64,000 nucleotides of DNA from DASSUW01 sp963740605 (GTDB taxonomy: Bacteria > Actinomycetota > Thermoleophilia > Solirubrobacterales > Solirubrobacteraceae). Made by a program: the position numbers and the translations under genes. Numbering within the stretch: position 1 is the stretch's first letter; every line of letters starts with the position of its first letter. The notes under the pieces were generated by a model. The model had not been told where the DNA came from. It did not search any database and saw only the letters and a program-made list of their open reading frames with translations. Shown here piece by piece: positions 23,926 to 33,057 of the stretch. Location of the stretch: assembly GCA_963740605.1 (NCBI GenBank), contig CAVUFC010000002.1, positions 1 through 64,000 on the forward strand. The letters are read 5' to 3'.

Positions 23926-26099
23926 CGGTCGAGACCGGCATCCGCGGCGGGATCGGCGAGAGCGTCCGCCGGCCCGACGGCATCCCGAAGGTCAAGGGCG
24001 ACTTCGCGTACTCGTCCGACCTGTGGGCCGACGGCATGTTGTGGGGCTCGACACTGCGCAGCCCGCACCCGCGCGCCCGCATCAACGAGCTCAACATCGC
24101 CCCGGCGCTGGCCGTGCGCGGCGTGTTCGCGGTGCTCACCCACGAGGACGTCCCGGGCCGCAAGACGTACGGGCTCGAGATCCCCGACCAGCCGGTGCTG
24201 GCGTGGGACCAGGTCCGCTACCAGGGCGAGCCGATCGCGATCGTCGCGGCCGACCACCCGGAGACGGCGCGCTACGCGGCGTCGCAGATCGAGGTCGACT
24301 TCGAGGTGCTCGAGCCGGTCACCGACATGGAGGCCGCGTTCGACGCCGCGCCGCTCCACCCGTCCGGCAACCTGCTCCGGCACGTGCGGATCGAGCACGG
24401 CGACCCCGAGGCGACCGCCGACGTGGTGGTGAGCGGCGACTACGAGGTCGGCATGCAGGACCAGGCGTTCCTCGGGCCGGAGTCGGGCCTCGCGGTGCCG
24501 GCGGAGGACGGCGGCGTCGACCTGTTCATCTCCACCCAGTGGCTGCACGTCGACCGCGACCAGGTCGCCGCCAGCCTCGACCTGCCGCCCGACAAGGTGC
24601 GGATCTCGCTCGCGGGTGTCGGCGGCGCGTTCGGCGGGCGCGAGGACCTCTCGATGCAAGTGCACGCGTGCCTGCTCGCGCTCCACACCGGCAAGCCGGT
24701 GAAGATGATGTACGGGCGCGAGGAGTCGTTCTTCGGTCACATCCACCGCCACCCCGCGCGGATGCACTACGAGCACCGGGCGACGCGCGACGGTCAGCTG
24801 ATCTCCATCAGGTGCCGGATCGTGCTCGACGGCGGCGCGTATGCCTCGAGCTCGACCGCCGTGTGCTCGAACGCGGCCTCGTTCGCGTGCGGGCCGTACG
24901 ACGTGCCGAACGCGCTGATCGACTCGTACGTCGTGTACACGGACAACCCGCCGTGCGGGGCGATGCGCGGCTTCGGCGCCGTGCAAACGTGCTTCGCGCA
25001 CGAGGCGCAGATGGACAAGCTCGCCGCGGCGCTGGAGATGGATCCGGTCGAGCTGCGACGGATCAACGCGCTCGCCGAGGGCCGCGTGATCCCCACCGGC
25101 GCGACGATCCGCTGCCCAGCACCCGTCGACGAACTGCTCGTGTCGGTGCGTGACCGGCCGCTCCCGCCCGACGGCGCGGCCGTGCTCCCCGGCGGCCATG
25201 CGAACAGCACGCACGGCGAGGGCGTCCGGCGCGGCGTCGGCTACGCGGTCGGGTACAAGAACGTCGGCTACTCGGAGGGCTTCGACGATTACTCGACCGC
25301 GCGCGTGCGGCTCTCGGTGGTCGGCGGCGAGCCGCTGGTCGAGGTCCGCACGGCGGCGGCCGAGGTCGGCCAGGGCCTCGTCACCGTCCAGGAGCAGATC
25401 GCCCGGCACGAACTCGGCGTCGAGCGCGTGATCGTGCTGCCGGCCGACACGCAGGTCGGCTCCGCGGGCTCGTCCTCGGCGTCGCGGCAGACGTACATGA
25501 CCGGTGGCGCCGTGCGGCTCGCGTGCCTGGCGGTGAAGGAGGAGCTGGCCGCGCGCGGACCCGGCTCGATCGTCGATCTCGTCGGCGACGACCCGATCGA
25601 CGTCACGCGCGAGCATCACCACCGGGAGACGTTCCCGCTCGACGAGAAGGGTCAGGGCGACGCGCACGTGACGTTCGCGTTCGCCGCCCATCGCGCGGTG
25701 GTCGACGTCGACGTCGATCTCGGGCTGGTGCGAGTCGTCGAGATCGCGACCGCGCAGGACGTCGGCCGCGCGATCAACCCACTGGCGGTCGAGGGGCAGA
25801 TCGAGGGCGGGATCGCGCAGGGCCTGGGGCTGGCCCTGATGGAGGAGATCCAGGTCGTGGACGGTGAGGTGCGAAACGCGTCGTTCACGGACTATCTGAT
25901 CCCGACCGTGCTCGACATGCCGCCGGTGGAGCTCGAGGTGTTCGAGTTCGCCGACCCGGACGCGCCGTACGGCCTGCGCGGGATCGGCGAGCCGCCGACG
26001 ATCTCTTCGACGCCCGCGATCGTGTCGGCGCTGCGCGCGGCGACCGGTGCGGCACTGACACGCGTGCCCGTGCGTCCTGACGACATCGTGGGGCTGTGA
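23922..26099 (+). CDS. Xanthine-dehydrogenase-type molybdopterin-binding subunit
   Basis: This large subunit of 725 residues contains the molybdenum cofactor and oxidises hypoxanthine or xanthine towards urate. It has the N-terminal RRPDGIPKVKGDFAY region, GVGGAFGGRED, the substrate-site segment CGAMRGFG and the catalytic base in LRGIGEPP near the C-terminus. The length is slightly short for the family. The gene overlaps the deaminase by four bases. No XdhC-type maturation gene is seen nearby, so sulfuration must depend on another locus. Confidence 0.92.
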   Translation: MTVETGIRGGIGESVRRPDGIPKVKGDFAYSSDLWADGMLWGSTLRSPHPRARINELNIAPALAVRGVFAVLTHEDVPGRKTYGLEIPDQPVLAWDQVRYQGEPIAIVAADHPETARYAASQIEVDFEVLEPVTDMEAAFDAAPLHPSGNLLRHVRIEHGDPEATADVVVSGDYEVGMQDQAFLGPESGLAVPAEDGGVDLFISTQWLHVDRDQVAASLDLPPDKVRISLAGVGGAFGGREDLSMQVHACLLALHTGKPVKMMYGREESFFGHIHRHPARMHYEHRATRDGQLISIRCRIVLDGGAYASSSTAVCSNAASFACGPYDVPNALIDSYVVYTDNPPCGAMRGFGAVQTCFAHEAQMDKLAAALEMDPVELRRINALAEGRVIPTGATIRCPAPVDELLVSVRDRPLPPDGAAVLPGGHANSTHGEGVRRGVGYAVGYKNVGYSEGFDDYSTARVRLSVVGGEPLVEVRTAAAEVGQGLVTVQEQIARHELGVERVIVLPADTQVGSAGSSSASRQTYMTGGAVRLACLAVKEELAARGPGSIVDLVGDDPIDVTREHHHRETFPLDEKGQGDAHVTFAFAAHRAVVDVDVDLGLVRVVEIATAQDVGRAINPLAVEGQIEGGIAQGLGLALMEEIQVVDGEVRNASFTDYLIPTVLDMPPVELEVFEFADPDAPYGLRGIGEPPTISSTPAIVSALRAATGAALTRVPVRPDDIVGL

Positions 26100-26356
26100 T
26101 GCCGGTTCCGCCCGCGGAGCTGTCGGCGCACTTCAGCGTCTCCGGCCCGGACGCCGCGCTCGACGCCGCGGCCGCGGTGGCCGGCCCGTCCGGGATCGCG
26201 CACGAGGGCGGGCCCGGCGAGACGCTGCTGGCCGGGTCGCGGGCCCAGGTGCTCGCCACGCTCGGCGACGTCGTGGTGGCCGCGCTCGACGCGCACGCCC
26301 ACCGGATCGACGTGCGCCTCGAGGCGCCGACCGAAACCCGGGGTCAGACCCCTTGA
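26099..26356 (+). CDS. Small protein, possibly MTH1187/YkoF-like
   Basis: This small ORF of 85 residues starts with an ATG that overlaps the stop of the molybdenum subunit (TGATG). A strand HFSVSG, a helix, the segment GPGETLLAGSRAQVLATLGDVVVAAL and a closing strand RIDVRLEAP resemble the MTH1187-like thiamine-binding fold, but the match is weak and by eye. The last codons lie in the left arm of the large palindrome at 26340. Function unknown. Confidence 0.5.
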   Translation: MPVPPAELSAHFSVSGPDAALDAAAAVAGPSGIAHEGGPGETLLAGSRAQVLATLGDVVVAALDAHAHRIDVRLEAPTETRGQTP

Positions 26357-26384
26357 GTCTCGGCGACTCAAGGGGTCTGACCCC
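26340..26384. repeat. REP-like palindrome with perfect 20-bp arms
   Basis: Arm 26340-26359 reads GGGGTCAGACCCCTTGAGTC and is repeated in inverted form at 26365-26384, with the five-base loop TCGGC. Each arm also contains a shorter palindrome of the type GGGGTCWGACCCC. It covers the stop of the small gene and the possible TTG start of adenine deaminase. Elements with this core occur dispersed in many bacterial genomes; no second copy is seen in this window. Confidence 0.8.
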
Positions 26385-28065
26385 TTTGGTCGCGGTCGCG
26401 CGCGGCGACGAGCCGCCCGACCTGGTGATCGAGAACGCGCGCGTCTTCTCGGCGTTCACGCGCGAGTGGCTGGAGCTCGACGTCGCGATCTCCGGCGGAC
26501 GGATCGCGGGCCTGGGCTCGTACGACGGCGGTGCGCGAGTCGATGCGGGCGGTCGCTGGCTGGTGCCGGGATTCATCGACGCGCACGTGCACATCGAGTC
26601 GTCCAAGCTCGTGCCGGCGGAGTTCGCGCGCGCGGTGGTGCCGCACGGGACGACCGCGGTCGTCACCGACCCGCACGAGGTCGGCAACGTGCTCGGGCTC
26701 GCGGGCGTCGAGTGGATGCTCGCGGCCTCCGAGGCGTTGCCCCTGGACGTCTTCGTGATGGCGCCGTCGTGCGTTCCGGCGAGCTCGTTCGAGTCGCCCG
26801 GGTTCGCGCTCGGACCCGCCGACATGGAGGCGATCCTCCGCCACCCCCGGGCTCTGGGCGTCGCCGAGATGATGAACTTCCCGGGCGTCATCGCCGGTGA
26901 TCCGGAGGTGCTGGCGCGCATCGTCTCCGCGCATGTCGACGGCCACGCGCCCGGCGTCACCGGGCGGGCGCTGAACGCCTACGTCGCCGCGGGGGTCCGC
27001 TCCGACCACGAGGCGACGACGCTCGCCGAAGCGCTGGAGAAGCGCCAGCGCGGAATGTGGGTGCTGATCCGCGAGGCGTCGAACGCGCACAACCTGCGCG
27101 ACCTCTTGCCATTGGTGCGCGAGTACGGCCCGTCCTGGTGCGCGTTCTGCACCGACGACCGCGAGCCAGACCTGTTGTTCCGCGAAGGGCACATCGACCA
27201 GATGTGCCGGATCGCGGTGTCCGAGGGCGTCGCCGCCGAGGACGCGCTGGTGATGGCGACGCTGCACGCGGCGCGGGCGCACGGGCTGCTCGACCGCGGC
27301 GCCATCGCCCCGGGCCTGCGTGCCGATCTCGTGCTGCTCGACGACTTGACGGACTTCCGCCCGGTGCGCGTGTGGAAGGACGGTGAGCTGGTCGCCTCCG
27401 ACGGCCGCGCCGAGGCGTTCGCGGCGGACCCGATCCCCGAGTTCGTCCGCGCGACGATGCGCTCCGCGCCGCTGGCCGGCGACGCGTTCGCGATCCCCGA
27501 GACCGCGCGCGTGCGGGTGATCGAGACGGTCCCGGGGCAGCTCATCACGCTCGCGCGCGAGGACGTACCGACCGTCGCCGACGGGTACGTCGTCGCCGAC
27601 CCGGCGCGCGACCTCGCCAAGATCGCCGTCATCGAACGCCACCATGCGACCGGGCGGATCGGGCTCGGGCTCGTCCGCGGCTTCGGTCTGCAGACGGGAG
27701 CGTTCGCCTCGACCGTCGCCCACGACGCGCACAACCTCGTGGTCGTCGGCACCGACGACGGCTCGATGCGCGTCTGCGCCGAGCGGCTGCAGGAGATCGG
27801 CGGCGGGATCGCCGTCGCCCGCGACGGCGCCGTGCGGGGCGAGCTCGCGCTCCCGGTCGCCGGCCTGCTCTCCGACGCGCCGGTCGAAGAGGTCGTCACG
27901 GCGCTCGAGGCGCTCCAGTTCATGCTGCGCGAGCAGGGCGTCGGCGACGACGCCCCGTTCATGACGCTCTCGTTCCTCGCCCTGTCCGTGATCCCGGCGC
28001 TGAAGATCACGGACCGTGGGCTGGTGGATGTGGTGCGATTCGAGCTCGTTCCGCTGGCGGTCTAG
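26353..28065 (+). CDS. ade: Adenine deaminase
   Basis: This 570-residue metal-dependent enzyme converts adenine to hypoxanthine, the entry step to the pathway encoded here. Characteristic motifs are DAHVHIESSKLVPAEFA, VTDPHEVGNVLG, MNFPGVI and RSDHEATTLAEALEKRQRGMW. The conserved part begins at about residue 12 (LVAVARGDEPPDLVIENARV). The start is uncertain: TTG 26353 lies in the left arm of the palindrome, TTG 26386 just behind the right arm. With the first start the N-terminal peptide MSLGDSRGLTP is encoded by the repeat itself. The gene symbol follows general use for this family. Confidence 0.9.
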   Translation: MSLGDSRGLTPLVAVARGDEPPDLVIENARVFSAFTREWLELDVAISGGRIAGLGSYDGGARVDAGGRWLVPGFIDAHVHIESSKLVPAEFARAVVPHGTTAVVTDPHEVGNVLGLAGVEWMLAASEALPLDVFVMAPSCVPASSFESPGFALGPADMEAILRHPRALGVAEMMNFPGVIAGDPEVLARIVSAHVDGHAPGVTGRALNAYVAAGVRSDHEATTLAEALEKRQRGMWVLIREASNAHNLRDLLPLVREYGPSWCAFCTDDREPDLLFREGHIDQMCRIAVSEGVAAEDALVMATLHAARAHGLLDRGAIAPGLRADLVLLDDLTDFRPVRVWKDGELVASDGRAEAFAADPIPEFVRATMRSAPLAGDAFAIPETARVRVIETVPGQLITLAREDVPTVADGYVVADPARDLAKIAVIERHHATGRIGLGLVRGFGLQTGAFASTVAHDAHNLVVVGTDDGSMRVCAERLQEIGGGIAVARDGAVRGELALPVAGLLSDAPVEEVVTALEALQFMLREQGVGDDAPFMTLSFLALSVIPALKITDRGLVDVVRFELVPLAV

Positions 28066-28077
28066 CGCGCGCGGCGC

Positions 28078-28578
28078 TCAGAACACGTTCGCCTCGAGCC
28101 AATCCGCGGCGTAGAACGCCACGAAGAACGGAACGATGGCCCACATCAGCGGATGGACCTGGCGAGCCTTGCCGGTCGCGGCCATGACCAGCGCGTAGCC
28201 GATCACGCCGAGGCCGATGCCCGCGGCGATCGAGAACGTCAGCGGGATGCCGACCATGATCAGCGCCGGGGCGACGGCCGGGTGGATGACGGTGTTCTCC
28301 CCCACCGGCACGCCCTGCCCGACCAGCGCGATGATCGGGACGAAGAAGATCGCCAGCGCGAACAGGCCGGCGGTGATCACCGAGGCCAGTCCGGTGCGGG
28401 CGCCCTCGGCGACGCCGGCGCCGCTCTCCACGTACGTGGTGACCGACGACACCCCCATCGCGCCGCCGACCGCCGCGGCGCCCCCGAGCACCTCCGTCCG
28501 CGCGGTCGTTCCCCGATCGGCGTACTTGAAGCGCTGAGCGAGGAACCCGGGGTGCTGCGCGTCTGTTGTGGCGGTCAT
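28078..28578 (-). pseudogene. AzgA/NCS2-type purine permease with two in-frame internal deletions
   Basis: The 166-residue frame contains three separate pieces of a purine permease that normally has about 450-480 residues. Residues 10-33 (RFKYADRGTTARTEVLGG) match the N-terminus. They are joined directly to the part with MGVSSVTTYVESGAGVAEGARTG, which lies past mid-protein in the family. Then APALIMVG is joined to IPLTFSIAAGIGLG, where relatives have another 35 or so residues. The reading frame is kept at both joints. The product retains perhaps four membrane segments and can hardly be a normal transporter. ATG 28578 is chosen as it gives the conserved N-terminus. Its place between purine genes agrees with an original hypoxanthine/guanine permease. 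Confidence 0.72.
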
Positions 28579-28626
28579 GTCGGCGCGAAAGTACCAGCGG
28601 CTCCGGACTGGTTGAATCAGGGTGGA

Positions 28627-29117
<491 letters not shown>

Positions 29118-29121
<4 letters not shown>

Positions 29122-29882
29122 GGATCTCCTACGGCAAGCTGCGCGTCCCCGTGCACCGGATCGCCGGCGACGACGTCCTCGCGGCCGAGGTCAGCGTCGA
29201 GGTCCTCGGCGACAACTTCCTCCCGGCCTACACGGAGGGCGACAACTCCGCCGTCGTCGCCACCGACACGATGAAGAACTTCATCCTGCGCGAGTCGCTG
29301 AGCTACGACGGCACGAGCCTCGAAGGTCTCCTGCAACACCTCGGTCAGCGGTTCATGACCACGTACCCGGTGATGGAGTCCGTGCAGATGAGCGCGAAGG
29401 AGCTGCGCTTCGACCGGCTCAACACGCACGTGTACTCGCGCTCCGGCGACGACTACGGCATCGCGACCGTCGAGCCCGACGGCACGGTGCTCGGCGGCCG
29501 CCACGGGATGCTGCTGCTCAAGACGCGCGGCAGCGCGTTCACCAAGTTCGCCCGCGACGAGTACACGACGCTCCCCGAGCGCGGCGACCGCCCGCTGTTC
29601 ATCCGCGTCGACGCCGACTGGCGCTACGCGGGCAACGCGTTCGTCGACTCGAGCGCCGTCCGCGACCACTTTGCCGCCACGTTCGACGACTTCGTGTCGG
29701 AATCGATCCAGCACCTCGTGCACGAGATGGGAACGCGGCTGCTCGCCGACCATCCCGAGATCGCCGAGCTCTCGTTCACCGCCGAGAACCACACTCGCGA
29801 CCCGGTCGGCGAGGACGGGGATCGCAAGGTCTATACCGACCCGTTCCCCGCCCAGGGACTGATCACGCTGACGCTCCCGTGA
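29118..29882 (+). CDS. Urate oxidase (uricase)
   Basis: This cofactor-free enzyme oxidises urate to 5-hydroxyisourate. The 254-residue protein has YGKLRVPVHRI with the catalytic Lys, the VVATDTMKNFIL segment with the catalytic Thr, and SFTAENHT in the second T-fold. It is about 40 residues shorter than typical uricases, mainly at the C-terminus and in loops. GTG 29118 overlaps the preceding stop, and the stop overlaps the next start. Confidence 0.92.
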
Positions 29883-30184
29883 GCCTGTCCACGCACGTCC
29901 TCGACACCGCGCGCGGGCGCCCGGCGCCGGGCGTCGTCATCGAGCTCACGCTGCCCGACGGGACGAGGCGCACGAGCCAGACCGACGACGACGGTCGCGC
30001 GCGGCTCGCCGACGAGACCGCCGCCGGCGAGTACGAGCTCGTGTTCGCGGTCGGCGACTACTTCGGCGAGGCCGCGTTCCTGGATCGCGTGCCGGTGCGC
30101 TTCACGATCGCCGACCCGGACGCCCACTACCACGTGCCGCTGCTGGTCTCGCCGTGGGCCTACAGCACGTACCGGGGCAGTTGA
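29879..30184 (+). CDS. 5-hydroxyisourate hydrolase
   Basis: This transthyretin-like enzyme of 101 residues hydrolyses 5-hydroxyisourate to OHCU. The family signatures are LSTHVLDTARGRPAPGV at the N-terminus, HYHVPLLVSPWAYSTYRGS at the C-terminus and the ending YRGS. It overlaps uricase and the next gene by four bases each, so three consecutive steps are translated together. Confidence 0.94.
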   Translation: MSLSTHVLDTARGRPAPGVVIELTLPDGTRRTSQTDDDGRARLADETAAGEYELVFAVGDYFGEAAFLDRVPVRFTIADPDAHYHVPLLVSPWAYSTYRGS

Positions 30185-31287
30185 GCGACGCCGACGAAGT
30201 CCTCGCGCGCTGCGCGCAGCTCGGCGCGATCAGCGAAGAGCCGGGCCTGCTCCTGCGCCGCTACGGCACCCCCGCGATGCGCGAGGCGAACGCGCTCGTC
30301 GCCGGCTGGATGCGGGAGGCCGGGCTGGCGACGCACGAGGACGCGGTCGGCAACCTGATCGGCACCCGCGGCGAAGCCGCACTCATGCTCGGTTCGCACC
30401 TGGACACCGTCCGGGACGCGGGTCGCTACGACGGCCCGCTCGGCGTGATGGTGGCCATCGCGGCGGCCCGGCGGGCGCGCGACGCGCCCGTCGAGATCGC
30501 GGGCTTCGCCGACGAGGAGGGCGTCCGCTTCGGCACCGCCTACCTCGGGTCGTCTGCGGTCGCCGGGCGATTCGACCCCGACTGGCCGGCGCTACGCGAC
30601 ACCGACGGCGTCGCGCTGGCCGACCTGCTGCGCGGGGACCCCGCGACCGCGGCGCGACATCCTCGCGCCTACGCCGAGGTCCACATCGAGCAGGGCCCGG
30701 TGCTCGAGCGCCTCACCGAGCCGGTCGGCGTCGTGACCGCCATCAACGGCCAGAGCCACGCCGACGTCGCGTTCATCGGCGAGGCCGGCCACGCCGGCAC
30801 CGTCCCGCACGACGTGCGGCACGATGCGCTGGCCGCCGCCGCCGAGTGGATCCTCGCCGTCGAGGGGATCGGGACCGTAGGCCGCATCCGCATCGAGCCC
30901 GGCGGGCGCAACGTCATCCCCGGCCGCGCCGAGACGACGCTTGACGTCCGCCACCCCGACGACGGCGTGCGGCGAGCGTCCGTAGCCGGGCTGCGACGGC
31001 GGGCAGAGGAGATCGCCGCGCGCCGCGGCGTGCAGCTCGACTGGACCGACGTCGGCGACCTCCCCGGCGTCGCCATGGACGAGGGGCTGGGCGCGGCGTG
31101 GGGTGTCGCCACGCGCCTGCCCAGCGGCGCCGGCCACGACGCCGCGATGATGGCCTCGATCTGCCCGGCCACGATGCTGTTCGTCCGCTGCAAGGGCGGC
31201 ATCAGCCACAACCCCGCCGAGTCAGTCGAGGCGGCCGACGTCGCGATCGCCATCGACGCCCTCGAGCGGTTCCTGCGTGCCGTATGA
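30181..31287 (+). CDS. Allantoate amidohydrolase / M20 hydantoinase-carbamoylase family
   Basis: This zinc-dependent amidohydrolase of 368 residues has the metal ligands in GSHLDTVRDAGRYDG, ADEEGVRFG and EVHIEQGPVLE, and SGAGHDAAMMA near the end. In this context it should act on allantoate, releasing ammonia. TTG 30181 overlaps the stop of the hydroxyisourate hydrolase (TTGA), which makes it the likely start. A ureidoglycolate-degrading enzyme is not seen in the window. Confidence 0.87.
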   Translation: MSDADEVLARCAQLGAISEEPGLLLRRYGTPAMREANALVAGWMREAGLATHEDAVGNLIGTRGEAALMLGSHLDTVRDAGRYDGPLGVMVAIAAARRARDAPVEIAGFADEEGVRFGTAYLGSSAVAGRFDPDWPALRDTDGVALADLLRGDPATAARHPRAYAEVHIEQGPVLERLTEPVGVVTAINGQSHADVAFIGEAGHAGTVPHDVRHDALAAAAEWILAVEGIGTVGRIRIEPGGRNVIPGRAETTLDVRHPDDGVRRASVAGLRRRAEEIAARRGVQLDWTDVGDLPGVAMDEGLGAAWGVATRLPSGAGHDAAMMASICPATMLFVRCKGGISHNPAESVEAADVAIAIDALERFLRAV

Positions 31288-32530
31288 CCTCGTGATCCAC
31301 GCCGCCGGCCGCGACGTCGCGATCCAGGACGGCGCGATCGCGGCGTTCGCGTCCGGCCCGGCTCGCGAGGAGATCGACGCGCGCACGCTCCACGTCCTGC
31401 CGGGCGTGATCGACGCGCACGTGCACTTCAACGAGCCCGGCCGCAGCGACTGGGAGGGCTGGGCGACCGGCACCCGCGCGCTCGCCGCCGGCGGCGCGAC
31501 CGCCTGCATCGAGATGCCGCTCAACGCCCATCCGCCGACGATCGACGGCGCCGCGTTCGACGCCAAGGTGACGGCCGCGCGTGCGGCGGCGGTCGTCGAC
31601 TTCGCGCTGTGGGGCGGCATCGTCCCCGGCAACCTCGACCGGCTCGACGAGCTCGCCGAGCGCGGCGTCGTCGGCTTCAAGGCGTTCATGTGCGACAGCG
31701 GGATCGAGGACTTCCCGGCCGCCGACGACGACACGCTCGCCGCCGGCATGGAGCGCGCCGCCGCGCTCGACCTTCCCGTCGCCGTCCACGCCGAGAACCC
31801 GGCGAGCCTCACCCCGCCACTGGGCACCGACTGGCGCGCCTTCGTCGCCTCACGCCCCGTCGAGGCCGAGCTCGGTGCGATCGAACGAGCGCTCCGGCTG
31901 GCGCGGGAGACCGGCTGCTCGCTCCACGTCGTGCACGTCAGCACCGCCCGCGGCGTCGAGCTCGTCGCGAAGGCCGGCATCGGCGCAACCTGCGAGACCT
32001 GCCCGCACTACCTCACGCTCACCGACGAGGATCTGGAGCACCTCGGCACGCGCGCGAAGTGCGCACCGCCGCTGCGCAACGCCCAGGAGCGCGAGCAGCT
32101 GTGGGAGGCGATCGGCGGCATCGCCCTCATCGCCTCCGACCACTCGCCGTGCCCGCCGGACATGAAGCGCGGCGTCTTCACCGCCGCCTGGGGCGGCATC
32201 GCCGGCTGCGAGACGCTGCTGCCGCTCCTGCTCGACAGCGGTCGCCTGACGCTGGAGCAGGTCGCCATGCTGACCTCGGCGAACCCGGCGCGCCGGTTCC
32301 GGCTGCCCAAGGGCATGGACCTCGGAGACGACGCCGACCTCGTGCTCGTCGACCCCGACGACCGGCACGCGCCCACGTTGCACGACCGCCACAAACTCAG
32401 CCCGTTCGCGGGCCGCCCGCTGCGCGGAAGGGTCGTCCGCACGTTCCTCCGCGGCGCGACGGTCTTCCACGACGGCGAGATCACGCCGCAGCACGGGCGC
32501 CTGCTGACCCCGACGAGAGGACACCCATGA
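31277..32530 (+). CDS. Allantoinase
   Basis: This 417-residue amidohydrolase opens the allantoin ring. Metal ligands are in DAHVHFNEPGRSDWEG, the carboxylated Lys is in VGFKAFM, and further ligands lie in HAENP, LHVVHVST and IASDHSPC. The GTG start lies within the end of the preceding gene (11-base overlap). The pathway order is reversed in the DNA: amidohydrolase first, allantoinase second. Confidence 0.9.
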   Translation: MPYDLVIHAAGRDVAIQDGAIAAFASGPAREEIDARTLHVLPGVIDAHVHFNEPGRSDWEGWATGTRALAAGGATACIEMPLNAHPPTIDGAAFDAKVTAARAAAVVDFALWGGIVPGNLDRLDELAERGVVGFKAFMCDSGIEDFPAADDDTLAAGMERAAALDLPVAVHAENPASLTPPLGTDWRAFVASRPVEAELGAIERALRLARETGCSLHVVHVSTARGVELVAKAGIGATCETCPHYLTLTDEDLEHLGTRAKCAPPLRNAQEREQLWEAIGGIALIASDHSPCPPDMKRGVFTAAWGGIAGCETLLPLLLDSGRLTLEQVAMLTSANPARRFRLPKGMDLGDDADLVLVDPDDRHAPTLHDRHKLSPFAGRPLRGRVVRTFLRGATVFHDGEITPQHGRLLTPTRGHP

Positions 32531-32934
32531 GCGACCTGCACATCACCGCCGGCCCGTTCGAGTTCGGTGCCGTCTGGGTGGCCGACGCCCCCAAGACGCG
32601 CGCCGCCTTCGAGGCCATGCTGCCGTTCCGCAACAAGATCATCCACGTCCGCTGGAGCGGCGAGTCGGCCTGGATCCCGCTCGGCGACCTCGAGACCAAC
32701 CTGCCGTTCGAGAACCACACGAGCCACCCCGCGCCAGGCGAGATCCTGCTGTACCCGGGCGGCTTCAGCGAGACCGAGATCCTGTTCCCGTACGGGGGAA
32801 CCTGCTTCGCGAGCATCGTCGGCCAGCTCGCCGGCAACCACTTCCTGACGATCGTCGACGGCCGCGAGCAGCTCCGTGAGCTGGGGCGGACCGTGCTCTG
32901 GGAGGGTGCCCAGGACGTGGTCTTCGAGACGTAA
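32527..32934 (+). CDS. DUF3830 family protein
   Basis: This 135-residue protein has a compact all-beta pattern (FEFGAVWVADAPKT, HVRWSGESAWIPLGD, ENHTSHPAPGEILLYPGG) known from DUF3830, a cyclophilin-like fold. Members occur with hydantoinase and purine or pyrimidine breakdown genes, but no reaction is established. It is coupled to allantoinase by a four-base overlap, which supports a role in the pathway, perhaps as a lyase or isomerase for a late intermediate. Confidence 0.72.
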   Translation: MSDLHITAGPFEFGAVWVADAPKTRAAFEAMLPFRNKIIHVRWSGESAWIPLGDLETNLPFENHTSHPAPGEILLYPGGFSETEILFPYGGTCFASIVGQLAGNHFLTIVDGREQLRELGRTVLWEGAQDVVFET

Positions 32935-33057
32935 CCTGCTCACCGGCCGGTGCGGAGGGTCGGCAATCTGGGGCCGCCGTCGAATACGCTGCGCCGCAAC
33001 TGGAGGGCATTCGGGGTTGGAGGCCCCTGCCCCAATTGCAGAGGAGGGTTTGTACAG

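Noticed and set aside
26425..28065. GTG 26425 as start of adenine deaminase
   Set aside because: It would remove the conserved segment LVAVARGDEPPDL that precedes the amidohydrolase domain in the family.
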